A stretch of 64,000 nt of DNA, taken from contig QVRM01004778.1 of assembly GCA_003439945.1 (NCBI GenBank), positions 1 through 64,000 on the forward strand, written 5' to 3'. Under the pieces are notes generated by a model. It was not told the DNA's origin and ran no database searches. It was given only the letters and a program-made list of their open reading frames with translations. The stretch's first letter is position 1, and the number at the start of each line of letters is the position of its first letter. The position numbers were made by a program, and so were the translations under genes. This document shows positions 42,126 to 54,132 of the stretch, piece after piece. The DNA is from Dermanyssus gallinae. Lineage: Eukaryota > Arthropoda > Arachnida > Mesostigmata > Dermanyssidae.

Positions 42126-45030
42126 TGAACCCTGAGCCCATTCAGTCCCCCGGCGCAGCCCCCATCCTCCTCGTCTGTCCGTTTCAGTAGCAGGTAACCC
42201 TCCCGTAAGGGTCACTTGCCCCAGATGCGGCCGGGACTTCACTCGCCGCGGTCTCCCGATTCACCAAGCTAGATGTCGTCCCACGTCTACAGCTCCCGAG
42301 TCATCTTCGACTGCTTCCTCCACGCCAGCACTCCCTTCACAGCCTAGACAGTTGCTGGTCGACAGGCTCATACTTGCGTCGCAACAATCTAGGGTAATGC
42401 GTGTAGTCCCCCGGGCTGTGAGGCCTTTGATTGCCGAGTCCCTATGCGACGTCCTCGACCTTGTGGCGGCCAACAACGACGTCCCCTCGTGGGAGTCGCT
42501 CTTGTCATTCGCTTACGTGGTCCTTCAACTGCCACCTCGCACTTCCTCGTCCACTTCTTTGGCAGCGACTGTTCGGTCGAACCTCCGAGCGTTCCGCGAC
42601 GGCTGACGATTCGAATTTCGCGTAGGTGGTGTTAGAGTCACATCAGATGTGTGCGACTCCCCTGAGGACTCGGCACGCCGCGTTTCACCTAAACTCTCCG
42701 AGGGAGACGTTTCCGGGGCGGCCCGCTTACTATGCTCTACGGACTCGTTTGTTTCGGGAGACGAAGTCCTGGCTTCGCTTGCCGCCAAGCACCCACCTGC
42801 TCCATCGAACTCGGTTTTTCCGGACCCTCCTGACTCTATGACGCAGTGTCACTCTTCAGTCGATGATGTCTTGGGAACTGTTGCCAGCTTTCCGGCCAGT
42901 TCGTCCGCCGGTCCTGACGCTTTGCGTCCGCGTCATCTGAAGAACCTTCTTGCACTCGTGCTTGGACCGGTGGCAAGGAGACTGGCCGCAGCACTTGCCA
43001 GAGTGGTGGACGTCTTGAGATGGGGTACATTGCCGACTGAGGTCAGGGAGATTATATTCGGCGCCAAGCTATTCGCAATCCGCAAAAAGGACTCATCGAT
43101 TTGCCCGATCGCCTGTTCTCTCACGATACGGAGGATTGCTGCAAAAATAGCCTGTCGTGAGGCCAAAGATCTTATCATTGAGCAGCTTGGCCTGCACCAG
43201 TTGGGTTTTGGCTTAGCAGGCGGGGCGGAGGCAGCTGTACATGCAGCAAGAGCCTTCGTCCAATCAAGCTCGGCCCGAACGGCACTCTTGAAGTTGGATT
43301 TTCGCAATGCATTCAATACTATTCGAAGGGATCATATACTTCGTGCAGTTTGTGACGCAGTACCGGAAATCTTCAACTTAGTGAATCACGCATACAGAGA
43401 GCCATCCGTCCTGTTGTTTGGGGCCCACACGTTGTCCTCGGCATTAGGTATACAGCAGGGAGACCCCTTGGGGCCGGCTCTATTCAGCCTGGGTATTCGT
43501 GAGCTGGTCAACTCAATACAAGTGCCTTTCAACGCCTGGTACTTCGACGATGGCACACTCGGTGGACCGATGGAGGACTTACTCGAGGAAGTGCGCAGAA
43601 TTCCTGCCTTTGAGACAGTCAGTGGCCTGGTGTTAAACACGACCAAATGCGAGGTGTTCGCGCCGGGGACAGACCCGGACGACCCCACATTGAGTGCCTT
43701 ACTTGCGTTACTACCGGGGTGTACAGTCGTGTCTGAACACGAAGTTACGCTTCTTGGCGCACCGCTCCTACCATCTGCACTGTCGAGTCTACTCGACCCC
43801 ATGATAGACAGATTGTGGGCGATGCAAGAACGTCTGCCTCTGGTCGGAGCCCATCAAGGGCTTTACCTACTCCGCTCGTCGTTCTCCGCGTGTCGCATCG
43901 TACTTATCTTACGATCCGTGGACTGTTCGGGTACATTCAACCAGCTTCTCCAACCATTCGACGACCAGGTAGTGGAGGCCCTCGAGACGATTTTGGGTCT
44001 AAGCTTACGACCACGAGAGGTGCGCCAGGCGGCTCTCCCCACTTCCATGGGCGGTCTTGGTCTTCCCTCGGCCCGCTCCTTGGCAGGCCCTGCCGTGGCC
44101 GCCTCGATGCACGCTACTTCGGGTCATGTCCAACGCCTGCTCCCGCCGGGGGCTTGGGCATTGTTTGAGGCAACTCGCGACGCTATAGCGGCTGGACTCC
44201 AAGCTTCACCGCCTAATATGAATAGACTTGCCTGCCAGAGGGCCTGGGCCGAGAAGGTACACGAATCTTCGCTTACTGAGTTGCTTGAAGAATGCGGTGA
44301 CGACCAGGATAGGGCCTCCTTGCCGTCGCCCGCCCAGAAGCGAGCGACTGGCTACACGCACTCCCCGCTGACTCCACCCGGATCTGCGTTGACCTGAGAC
44401 TGGGAGCTAATTTGGTAGAGCCACACAGATGCACTTGTGACGAGCCTATCGCACGCCTGGCCAGATACGGCCTGCCTTGCGCTCACTCGACGGGCGCCCA
44501 CGTCACACCGCTCTGAATGACATTCTTGCAAGGTCGTTGCGAAAGGCCAGAATCCCTTGCGTCCTGGAACCGCCTGGTCTTTCTAGAGACGATGGCAAGC
44601 GGCCCGATGGCTTGACTTTGATACCTTTCTACAAGGGTCGTTCCCTGGTGTGGGATGCGACGGTGACCGACTCTCTGACCCCCTCCCTTGTCGGTCCCGG
44701 CGCTGCTCGCCCAGGAACTGCCGCTTCCCGCGCCGAGACATCAAAGATAAGAAAGTATGCGAACTTAGGCCGGGCGTACCACTTTTCACCCTTCGCATTC
44801 GAGACGCTGGGTGGCCCTGGGCCCCTCACAACCACGCGAATTTCCCAGATTGGCGCCGCTTTACAGCAGGCTACGATGGACAAAAGGGCGGGCACTTTCT
44901 TCTGCCAACGGCTTTCCCTAGAGATTCAGAGAGGCAACGCGATTTCGGTGCTCGGAACTATGAAAGACTGGATGGACCCGCGTCTTCGCGTCACGGGTCG
45001 GGCAAGACTCCCACTCGGACACGAGTGATA
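42126..45030 (+). pseudogene. Element M ORF2: C2HC finger, RT and RPDG-type endonuclease
   Basis: Domain order: C2HC finger CPRCGRDF...HQARC (42217-42276); a finger-to-RT linker; RT core with motif A LKLDFRNAFNTIRRD (about 43290-43335), GIQQGDPLGPALF (about 43446-43485), catalytic YFDDG (43540-43554) and CEVFAPG. Then DWLHALPADSTRICVDLRLG and CTCDEPIARLARYGLPC (44340-44490), and RHTALNDILARSL, RPDGLTLIPF (RPDG codons at 44600-44611), WDATV (44651-44665), FETLGGPGP and RLSLEIQRGNAISVLG. There is no AP endonuclease. Lesions: the frame begun at the overlapping ATG stops after about 22 codons, so a shift to the finger frame is needed; an in-frame TGA at 42604-42606; single-base shifts near 44340 and 44488. 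Apart from these the protein is complete, so decay is mild. RT copies the RNA at the RLE nick. Confidence 0.85.
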
Positions 45031-45099
45031 GATGAGGAATGAGCCATCGGTGCCGTGGATTTACACATTTACATGTATATATTAAATTCCTAAATAAAT
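45031..45099 (+). other. 3' UTR and 3' end of element M
   Basis: Short 3' UTR ending CCTAAATAAAT, the same terminal motif seen at the 3' end of the nested tail at 31.4 kb. No poly(A) tail. Confidence 0.5.
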
Positions 45100-46510
45100 C
45101 AACAATGCTGTTAATTAGACGTTCCAGCATTCGTTTTTTCTCTTATTATTCGTCCGTGATGCTCGATGAGAACAAACGTGTGATCGCTTCGGGACACCAT
45201 TCAAGACAACATTCATTATTCCACCAATGGTGTTCGACTGAGTTATCGACCCACTGGAGTCACTACTAACATTCGTGATAAAAACAAAACCTTCTAAATT
45301 CCGACAGAGATTTGACTTGAGAAGCAGTTATAAGGCTTACAAACAGCGATGTGTTCGGGGCAGCGAGACTTGCTATTTAAACGGATGTGTTATATTCAAA
45401 CTCAGATGATGCATTACCAGACTAAGTAGAAAACATCCTCATTTTCTGTAGATTTATATTGGCCAGTTGTTCCCCACACAATAGCTGAACAGCTGCGCGC
45501 CTTTTTTGATGGTTCAAATTTGTGTGCCGTCTAAAACATTCCGAAAGATTCCGCGGCCGGTTTATATTATGTTAATCTGTGGTTGTCACAAGAATTACGC
45601 TCGGCTGCAATCTGTAGCAAAGCTAAGACTACAGATGAGACAAAATTGTATTCTAAATTGTAAATGAAGAGCCCTTGTCTTAGCAAAACTAAGTTTTTAG
45701 CTCTGAGTCCGGCAAAAGCTCTTTATTTACTACTTATAAACAACTACCCAAGGAACGTTTGCCAACTAGCTTTGAAGCGAAACTCTTTGCTTTTAGGAAG
45801 AGGGCAGTTTACTTCGTTTTATCGGATGCTCATCTACCGTACGTCGCATTGTGACATAAGTTGCCTGTCAGTCTCATACTGTCCAAATGTCCAAAGCCTT
45901 AGGGAACCACAAACTTAGTTTCGCCACCAGGAGCGGCACTGGAACGGCACTGAACACGTCACACGAGCTTTCCTTTAACATCCCGTCACATACGCTTTTC
46001 TTTTTGTGGAAGTATTGCAATGATTTAGCTGAATTTCGGAAACACGTTAAACGGTGTTCTATGACCATACGTCTAACTTTTATCACCACGAGTAACTGGC
46101 CTACAAGACGGCCTACAGCTGTTATTTGTGGGCCACTCAATTGCAACTGAGCACAGAATGCAACAAGAAGATTTCTTTGTTTCACCGCGTTTTTGCCAAT
46201 TAAAAGTAGTATACTCCTGGGTACCGCACTGCTGCCCGAAGGTCAGAGAAGTGGGGTTTAGCGTTAGGTTAAAAAGTTGAAATCTGCATCACGCATGAAA
46301 TTAAGTTAATGGTGCCAGACCAATGGTAAGTCCGGCAGTGATCCACTCGATTTTCACCGCTGATTTGCCGCACTACAGATCTCTCAGAAGTAAATTCTCC
46401 GCGTCGCTTGAATTGTCCACAAAGTGTGTGCAAGGACGGCAGTTTTCTGGAACAAGACGGTCAAACTCCGCGACAGTACTTCAACATCAAAGGACACTTC
46501 AATGTTCGTT
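45100..46510. other. No gene recognised
   Basis: AT-rich DNA; frames up to about 100 codons have no recognisable domains. Confidence 0.5.
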
Positions 46511-46650
46511 ATTTGTATTTTTTAACAATACTGAAGAGCGCTTAGAGCTAGCCGCCGGTGACCAACGATCAGAAGACGTTATTCCCCAGCGTCTGTCGAT
46601 CGAAGTAAAACACAATTCGATATTGCCACCTTACATATGGGGCCAAAACC
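46511..46650 (+). pseudogene. RLE-retrotransposon C-terminal scrap
   Basis: The frame contains ERLELAAGDQRSEDVIPQRL followed by SIEVKHNS. This matches the end of the RPDG-type nuclease (AxGDxRxxxFxxQRLSIEVQRGN) in element M and in the 31.4-kb tail. Upstream residues of the same frame are not convincing. The Q-R-G of the hallmark QRGN has changed to KHN. Confidence is limited by the short length. Confidence 0.45.
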
Positions 46651-47990
46651 TGGACTCAACATACTATTATCACGGACAATATCACGCGCTTCACGTTTGT
46701 CACGTTTCGTTACAGATATTATTCGAACATTAGTTTATTTATTCATTTACCTGTAAGTAGAAAATAATTCAAAGTACTCTAGCTAATGAAATGTGCATAG
46801 TCATAGTTGATCGCTTTAAAAGGTATCGTAAACTTGACGTTCGTCTTATTATGCGGAGATTTTTTCTAGAGCTGTGTGTTCTACGATTTGTTGGTCGCGT
46901 CTGGTTGTTGCAAGCATATTCGAGGAAGCCTAGATGTACCGTTAGGACAACTGAGCCAATATTGTGATGAGAAATAAGAAATGCCTCCGGATTGATTCGC
47001 AAGGCCAATGCGAGACCATGGTCAAAGCCACATGACACGAAAGGGTAGTGTATCAGCGTCCGGCACAGCCTAAGTTTACTCTCGGGATCTCTCACAATCG
47101 ATGACGTCTAAGCCCGACTTCGGTACTGCACCCCGTAGTTTTCAAAGTGCAGCTTATTTAGAAATAGCGTCGCTAACATTTGTAATACTGCTGGTGGTGA
47201 CGTCAGCGAGCTAAGTCATATTTTGTGCCTTTCCTCACTCTTGAAATGGATCGTAGCCTAAGCACGCAAAATCTGAAAATCTGCTGACCAACTACCCCTT
47301 TGACTTAGAGATAAAGTACATGTAGTGCATTGTGAGTGAAATAGCCGATATTTAGTAAAAAAACGTTGTAAGAAACTTTCAGTCACCAATTCGAGTACTT
47401 CAATCGAATTTCAAAGGATGCACCCAAAGGCAAACTTAATTATGAACCAAAGGTGTGAGCCTCGAAACTTCTATAGTTAAACAAATTAACAATTAGCACA
47501 AAGCTGTTTTAATCACTTCAATCGGGCCACAAAAGCCAGTGTTCTCGAATTAAGCCAAAGAAGTTTACAGAATCGACTGAAGAGCAAAAGAAACTTCGGA
47601 AGTTTTGAAACACCAATCTCGGTGTAAATTTACAAGTCAGAACGGTGATCATTACGATTCGTTTTGGCCCAGACAATATTCTGCAAAACTCTACAAAAAA
47701 TAAAATAATACATATTTGCTGGCTAAGATTACTCGCCCTGTTAGGCAATTCAATGTTGACGAAGTGATGATAAACGCATACTATGCAATACCATGCATTG
47801 TCCATTGTAGTTTGTGCATGATGACACAAATGTTGTTCAGCGCAGTAGATTTAAACCGTTTTTAAGAGCACCCATGCGGAGATATCTATAAGTACAGCTC
47901 TAGATTCTACAATAAATAACAGGTTAGTTCTCGTTATCACAAAACCGCCGAAATCATTAGCCGGGAAACCTCGCAACGAAAAAAATGTTG
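46651..47990. other. No gene recognised
   Basis: AT-rich sequence without repeats or domains that I can identify. Confidence 0.5.
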
Positions 47991-47992
47991 GA

Positions 47993-48722
47993 TTGATTTT
48001 TACGCGCAGCCTAGGCAGTGAGTGTCTTAGCCAATTATATCACGTCGCTTACGTCTTTAGTTTATGGCCACTCATCCTACTACTCTTTTGTTATTTGTCA
48101 TTAACAATGCTCTTTTAGTCTCGATGTCGATTCTGTTTATCACACGTAATGTTAGTTTTTCCAAGATTATCGCCAGACTTGAGGGACTGTACAAAGCATC
48201 CGTAGTCAGTAAGTTATTGTACTGTTCTGCAAAAACAAACCGAACTTGTTTAAAGTACGCAAATATGTTTTAAACAGACGTCCTATAAGTACGACCAACA
48301 CCTATATTGCACAAATAGTCGATCTCTCGATGCGTCGAAACGTAAAGGCTAGTCATATCTATATACAGCAAATCAACATTGAAACTGTGTTAGCCCCAAC
48401 GGTTTAGGAATACGTCTCTCAGTGACTCTTATAGCTGTAGCGTATACATACCAGATCAACGATATATTTATCAGGCGTATGACAAAATTACCTGCAGTAA
48501 ACAGTGCGCGGCAAGCTGTCCACAGCACATACAATTGAATTTATTTTTACGTGTAGCCTATGCAGTGAGTGTCTTAGCCAATTATATATTCTCGCTTACG
48601 TCTCTTGTTTATGGCCACTCATCCTACTATTTTCACGTTATTTATCATTAACAATGATCTTTAAGTTTGTCGATTCTGTTTATCACACGTAATGCTAGTT
48701 TTCCAAGAGTCTTGCCAAACTT
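47993..48722. repeat. Direct duplication of ~190 bp, 540 bp apart
   Basis: Copy 1 at 47993-48182 and copy 2 at 48537-48722 share GCAGTGAGTGTCTTAGCCAA, TTTATGGCCACTCATCCTAC, CATTAACAATG and GATTCTGTTTATCACACGTA in order, with small indels. No coding or SINE promoter features. It could be two copies of a short repeat or one segmental duplication. Confidence 0.85.
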
Positions 48723-51700
48723 TCGCATCTCTGTTTTAGAACGAAATGAGCATTGTCAGCGGTAACACATCTATAGTATACCTACGTTAGCTTAACATAC
48801 AGTACGCCTTACACTGGCAAACCCCCACGACTGGCAACCAAAATATATGCTGTTTTTATAAACTTAAAAGCTGCATCTGATTCAAGCGCTGAAATTCCTA
48901 GCTGTAATAAACGTTTCCTGGAAGGTACTCAGTGTTATCGCTGCTATGCCGTAAGAAAACCAAACGAACATTGACGACGGGATATCAGAATTATTTGTTC
49001 AACCCACCGGACTAGGCCTAGATAACGATCTGAGCTGTATTTGCTTTCAGTTTTACTAGGATGCAAAAAGCCGCTTTTAAATCTAGCAAGCCAATTCAAA
49101 TCCGCAGCCCCCAAATTAGGATTGTAGGTCAACCATGCCAAGGCCGAGGCAATAAAGTTTAAACTACGGCGTCTAATAATAGAAGCTCATACGTGATTCT
49201 GGCAGGCGCGTCCCTTGCGTATATTACGAGACATCCCGTAAAGCGATCGCTGCTTGAGCGGACACACGTCGAACATTTGCAGAAATACGCAAGCAGCAGA
49301 GTCAGCTTGAACGTAAAGCTAGAACGACTGCATATCTATTTGATATTGGGATTACCCCGGAGGTTGCTCACTGGGTATATATATGTACACAAAGTATTCT
49401 TGATTATATAATAATATGGAAGGGCCTCCCTATGTACGCCAGGCGAAGGCAGTGCTTTAAAACTCCTTCACTCGCCACAAAACCGCCCTGTCTACCCCTC
49501 TGCAAGGCATCTTAGCTAATCGAGGATCTGAAACATTTACACGAAGCGTCAAGCACGACAGGGCGATTAGACGTGTGCACACCTCAGTCGTTGCAAGTTG
49601 TGGATGTCCAAACAACTTAAATAAACGTCGAATTGTACTACTCGGAAGCTATGAGGAATCAGGCATACAATATCCTAACCCCGGCCAACCTGAGTCAATT
49701 TTGAGCTCTAGACAATTGTGAGCTTTGGGCAAGCTTTCGGTAATAGATAGTAAGCGCCAAATGAAAACATAAACTAAAAATCTGTACGTATGAACATAAA
49801 CAAAAGTAAATCATAAGTAAACACTGTATCTAGCACGTATCCATTCTATTAAGTGATCGCAAATCAACAGATGACGACAGTACTGATAGTAAGGTCGTAC
49901 AAGCCGTATCTAAATATGACGATAGATAAGTATTTGGCTAATATTTTACCTGTGCGGCTACAAAACCAGTTATCTAGCCGGCTCGTCGACGCAAGCTGTC
50001 CAATTATGCATGTCACTTTTAAAATAGAGCCGCAACATCGGCTGGATCATCTGGTATGCATCTTGCTTAAATTGCCCTTTTAGCCCTCCGGGCCCATCAT
50101 AGCCAGCGCGGCTGCGCTGCACACGGCCCACGCATCGGTCCAGTGTAGACCGGCTCGGTCAAGGAAACACATACAGCGCAGGTAGTAAAAAAGATTGTAA
50201 CGACCCGTTCAGCTGGATGCACGAGTTTTGAGGTCACTGGGAAAATGCACAGCACAGGGTAGCCTAACGAAGTCCGACGCTGCTAAGAAAGCGCACAAAC
50301 AACGCTAAACGAATGACCTTCGGAAGTACGCAGAAACGCCTAGAGCAGGCACTAAATATATCTAAAGCGCGTTATGTTGTGGACAAGAAAGCACTCTAGG
50401 ATGTTTACGCAGCAAGAATGGCGACGCAGCAAAAACGGTAGACGTGGAAATATTACGAATTCCTATAAGACGAGTGCTAGGGGACTTCCGATAGAAGAAA
50501 CTCCACAAGCTGGATTAGATACGATTATCTAGAGGCTCCAAAAGTAGTGCTAAATTTGATTCGGGGCCCTCCTGACCGGTGAACAGTATGCTACGCCAAT
50601 GCCTTAGGGAATTTTGTCAAGACTAGGCCAAGATATAGGCCACAAGCAAGACGAGGCGGTGTGCTATTTAAGGGCCGTCTGGTTGCGCTAATCGCGTATT
50701 GTGACGGTCTGCTCTATTTTCTAAGCACAACAGAATAGCCGCAACAAGGCTCTCGCCCACTAGCATTCTTAGTGTTCCTTAATTACATAAATGCCTCTAT
50801 TCCATAGGCACAGAACTGTCGGGATGCCGCACAGACAAACTCGATAAAACACCAGGTTAATTTCACTAGATTAGTCGCAGTTCCCTTGTACAGTTAGTAG
50901 ACAAACTAAAGCGGGCTAACCTAATAAGTTTGCAGAGGAACGACGCGATCTTCCTTTCTCTAAAAAGTACGGCTTGGCCAGCCTGTTGGACTTTAATAGG
51001 CGCATCTGAATATTTACTTTAATAGGCGCATCGAGTCTGAATTCAGTAGCGCGCTCAGAAAGCCGTTAGACGCTGGGTGCCCGTTTTCTATCTGGAAATG
51101 GTATCCGTATCGTAAATTGGTGCCGATTTTGACTCTTGTAGAACACAAAAACTAATCCACAATTATTCCTTTGTGTAGAGTTTTAAGCTGCAAACTTCTT
51201 TAGGTCTTCTCGAAAAGATAGATAGAAGGAAACGCACAGATGCACAGCGGCTTTTCTCCACTGCAACACAGCGTCGTGACTAGGACGTTTGGCGAAAATA
51301 GTCAAGAGTTTTGTTTCAATTTAAAGAATATATATACGAGTGTGTATCTTCCCGACAGAGTGAGTTTTAAATGAGCTGAGAAAGTCATCTTTAAGAGACT
51401 GAGAGGGGCTACTGGGAGAGAGAGAATTGTGGGAAAACATATTTGCAATGATTTATGTAAGTTAAAAGAACATTTTTTGTTTGCTTTTACACAATGGGTT
51501 ATGAGGTTATAATATTTATATTATCATAAGCCTAGTGGGCGTGTATGTCAGGCAAACACCACTTTGGACGTGTGCGACGTTTCCACGCTGTGTGTGAAAA
51601 TCCAGACGTTGGAGATCTTAGTAGACGAAAACTGTGAGCAATCACCAGGATGCCAACCTTGCTGATTTCTGCTGCGCGGTCCGAACGCCAGAAGTACCTT

Positions 51701-53700
51701 AAGTTTCGAGCGCAAGAATACAGAGAGACTTCAGTGACCCAAACTAACCTTATCACTGCTAGAAAATATTCGAACCTAGCATCTTCCTGGGGTTACCTGC
51801 TTGACGCGTATTTCCTTAGCTCGATAGTCTCCGCAATGTGGTCTGCGAAGCCAGCTTTGGGTGCGCCGCAAGGCTCTTCTAAGGATAAGCCGAGCGATTT
51901 TTCCGCCCGAGTTGTATTTATTGGGAATTGCCCTGCTCTTTGCGCTTTGCATCAAGTAGACAACGTCAGGGCCGGCCACGCTCACTATATATGGGATTGC
52001 AAGGCCTCCGTTAGAGACGGGTAGTAACGCACGCTACCGCGCGCCACGTAGGAGAGATAAGTTCAGCAGAGGCTCGATGGGAGAGAATGCCAACTCTACA
52101 AATCTTTGCCTCAATTGGTTAGGTCAATTTATCGAAGAATTTTCAGAACGAACAATAGGACCTGACACAACTTGTAACAAAAATCCCCGATGGGCTCCCA
52201 GAAGGGGTGGACAAGCGGAGATAAGTTTGATCTTTGATCTTGAGTTCTCGTTTGCTATTGTGGGCCTTTTGTGGTAAGCTCACTTAGCAGCTGCAAATTG
52301 TCCTTTAGAAGTTATTTTGCAGCCGGCCAAGAGTCCCCGAAGTGTTGTAGATGTCGGGGGATGCAACGACGTTTATCAGATAATCCGTGTTAAACTGTTA
52401 AAAATGTTTTCAAAAATCACGCTTTAGAAAAAAACCGAGGATCTAGTGGAGAAGGGTGAGGTTTGCATGAGTGGCTACCTCGGTAACAGCCAGGATCGCA
52501 AATCCTGGCTGGTGTTCTCCAGTGGTGTCAGAAACAACGGCTTTGTGGCATCCAATCTTCGAGGCGAGCTATGCAGGGCAGACACACGAAGCGGGGCCTC
52601 CCAAAATATTGTTTTTCTAAGAAGCGAATAATCAGGTGCAAAATATCTCTTGCGCAGAGGGGAATAAGTACCCTTCCTAATACAGAAGTCCGGCTGGAAA
52701 TGACACCGCTGAGGGCGAGGGAAAGAAGCTCAAAAGACAACCGGGGTCTGATAAGGTCCAGCAATGCGGCAAAGTTCTTCATGGCCGTGTGAATAATTTT
52801 CTTAAATGTCACAAAGTGTAGAGGCGTTCTAGTCAGTACCGGCCTCTCAGTCCTAGGGAGCATATAGGCATTTTGCCCGCAAGGACTCCATGCTCTTAAT
52901 CCCGGACGTTAGAATACCTGTCGAAGCAATGATTCCGGATGTTAGGGTAAATGTCGTACAAATGTCGATGAATGATGATAGAAACCTCAGAAACATCTCC
53001 TTTATAGTTTAACTTTGAACTGGCGCACGATATGTTTTTTGTATAGTTTAGGGGTCGAGACGCAATATCTCTTATGTGTGCGCCGGTTGAAAACGAGAGG
53101 TGCTAGGCAGAAGTATAGGTATAGAGGAGGAAGAGCGGATGCAATGGCAGTGGAAGGCTTGGCTAATGCCTTGTTAGTCGACGCTGTGAGCGTATTTAGC
53201 CGTATGATAGCCTCCGCATCATCCGATAGATATGTAAAACTAAATGACCAGCAAATAGAACTTGTAAACAGCTATCTGAACCGAAGGTCCACCTGAGTCC
53301 TAAATTAAGTGCTACAATCGAGATTGAGCGGGCTCAAGCAATCTCAGTAATGGTACTGATCAGAGACCTAAAAATTCAGACTTAAGAACTGCTATAAAAA
53401 TATTTGGCACCAAAGTAGGATCAATAGTGTCGTATAGTTTTGAAAAAAATCCAGCACCTAACGCTTAATGACTTGGTTCAGTTGGTCCAAACTATTTCCG
53501 GAATCGCTTTGCACAAAACGGATGCTGGGACCACAGAAAATATCCTTATCGAGTATGAAAAATAAGTTACTAGGCAAAACTCTTACAAATGCATGCACAG
53601 CAAAGGAATCGCGAATAATAGAGAGGTAAAAATCGAATGAATTGAGTACTGAGACGGAACACGTCATTTTTATGCGAGCGGTAAGGACTTTCAACTCTGA
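48723..53700. other. Longest stretch without a recognised gene
   Basis: No recognised gene or element. Frames reach at most about 124 codons (51650-52024) with no domain or repeat similarity. A small direct repeat ACTTTAATAGGCGCATC occurs twice 26 bp apart near 50990 and 51016. The last part (a frame at 53015-53296) may contain upstream ORF1 sequence of R1 copy E but cannot be aligned by eye. Confidence 0.5.
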
Positions 53701-53701
53701 C

Positions 53702-54132
53702 CACTTGCTACAACTGCCATGAAATCAACCCTTCCCACGTGCTACAACTGCCATGAAATCGGGCACACGGTCTTTGCATGTGAAAACAAGAAGGCAGATA
53801 AGCAGAAATGTTACCGCTGTGGGCAGGAGAACCATCTAGCCCGTGACTGTAAGGCGGAACCTCCTAAATGCTACGTATGCAACGAGGGCCACAGAGCTAG
53901 GTCTACAGCATGCCCCAAATATCTCCAACTTCTTAAAACTAAGATGCAGGAGCGCCAAACTGTGAGGCAAGCTAGCAGGGACAAGACAGGGCATGCAGAG
54001 CCAAATAAGAAGAACGAGGAGCCTACGACCGAACAACAGGCTGTTGCCACTGGCTTAAAGGGACCCTACGAATGGAGGACACAGGGCGCGGCTAGAGGTT
54101 CGACCCAGCGCGACCCCTCCGCTCAAAAATGA
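53702..54132 (+). pseudogene. R1-clade LINE copy E, ORF1 zinc-knuckle segment
   Basis: From 53719 the frame encodes three zinc knuckles, CYNCHEIGHTVFAC, CYRCGQENHLARDC and CYVCNEGHRARSTACP (residues 8-21, 31-44 and 51-65), then a basic tail, and stops at 54130-54132. It is the RNA-binding half of an R1/LOA-type ORF1. The ATG at 53719 is not the true start: a 34-bp tandem duplication (53702-53726 repeated at 53736-53760) splits the first knuckle and shifts the frame, since 34 is not a multiple of 3. Most of the N-terminal gag region is unrecognisable upstream. Confidence 0.8.

Noticed and set aside
42933..43802. Minus-strand frames of 127 and 138 codons
   Set aside because: Antisense of the element M RT core.
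51650..52024. 124-codon plus-strand frame as a host exon
   Set aside because: No domain, no codon or splice signal that I can defend, and an equally plausible minus-strand frame overlaps it.
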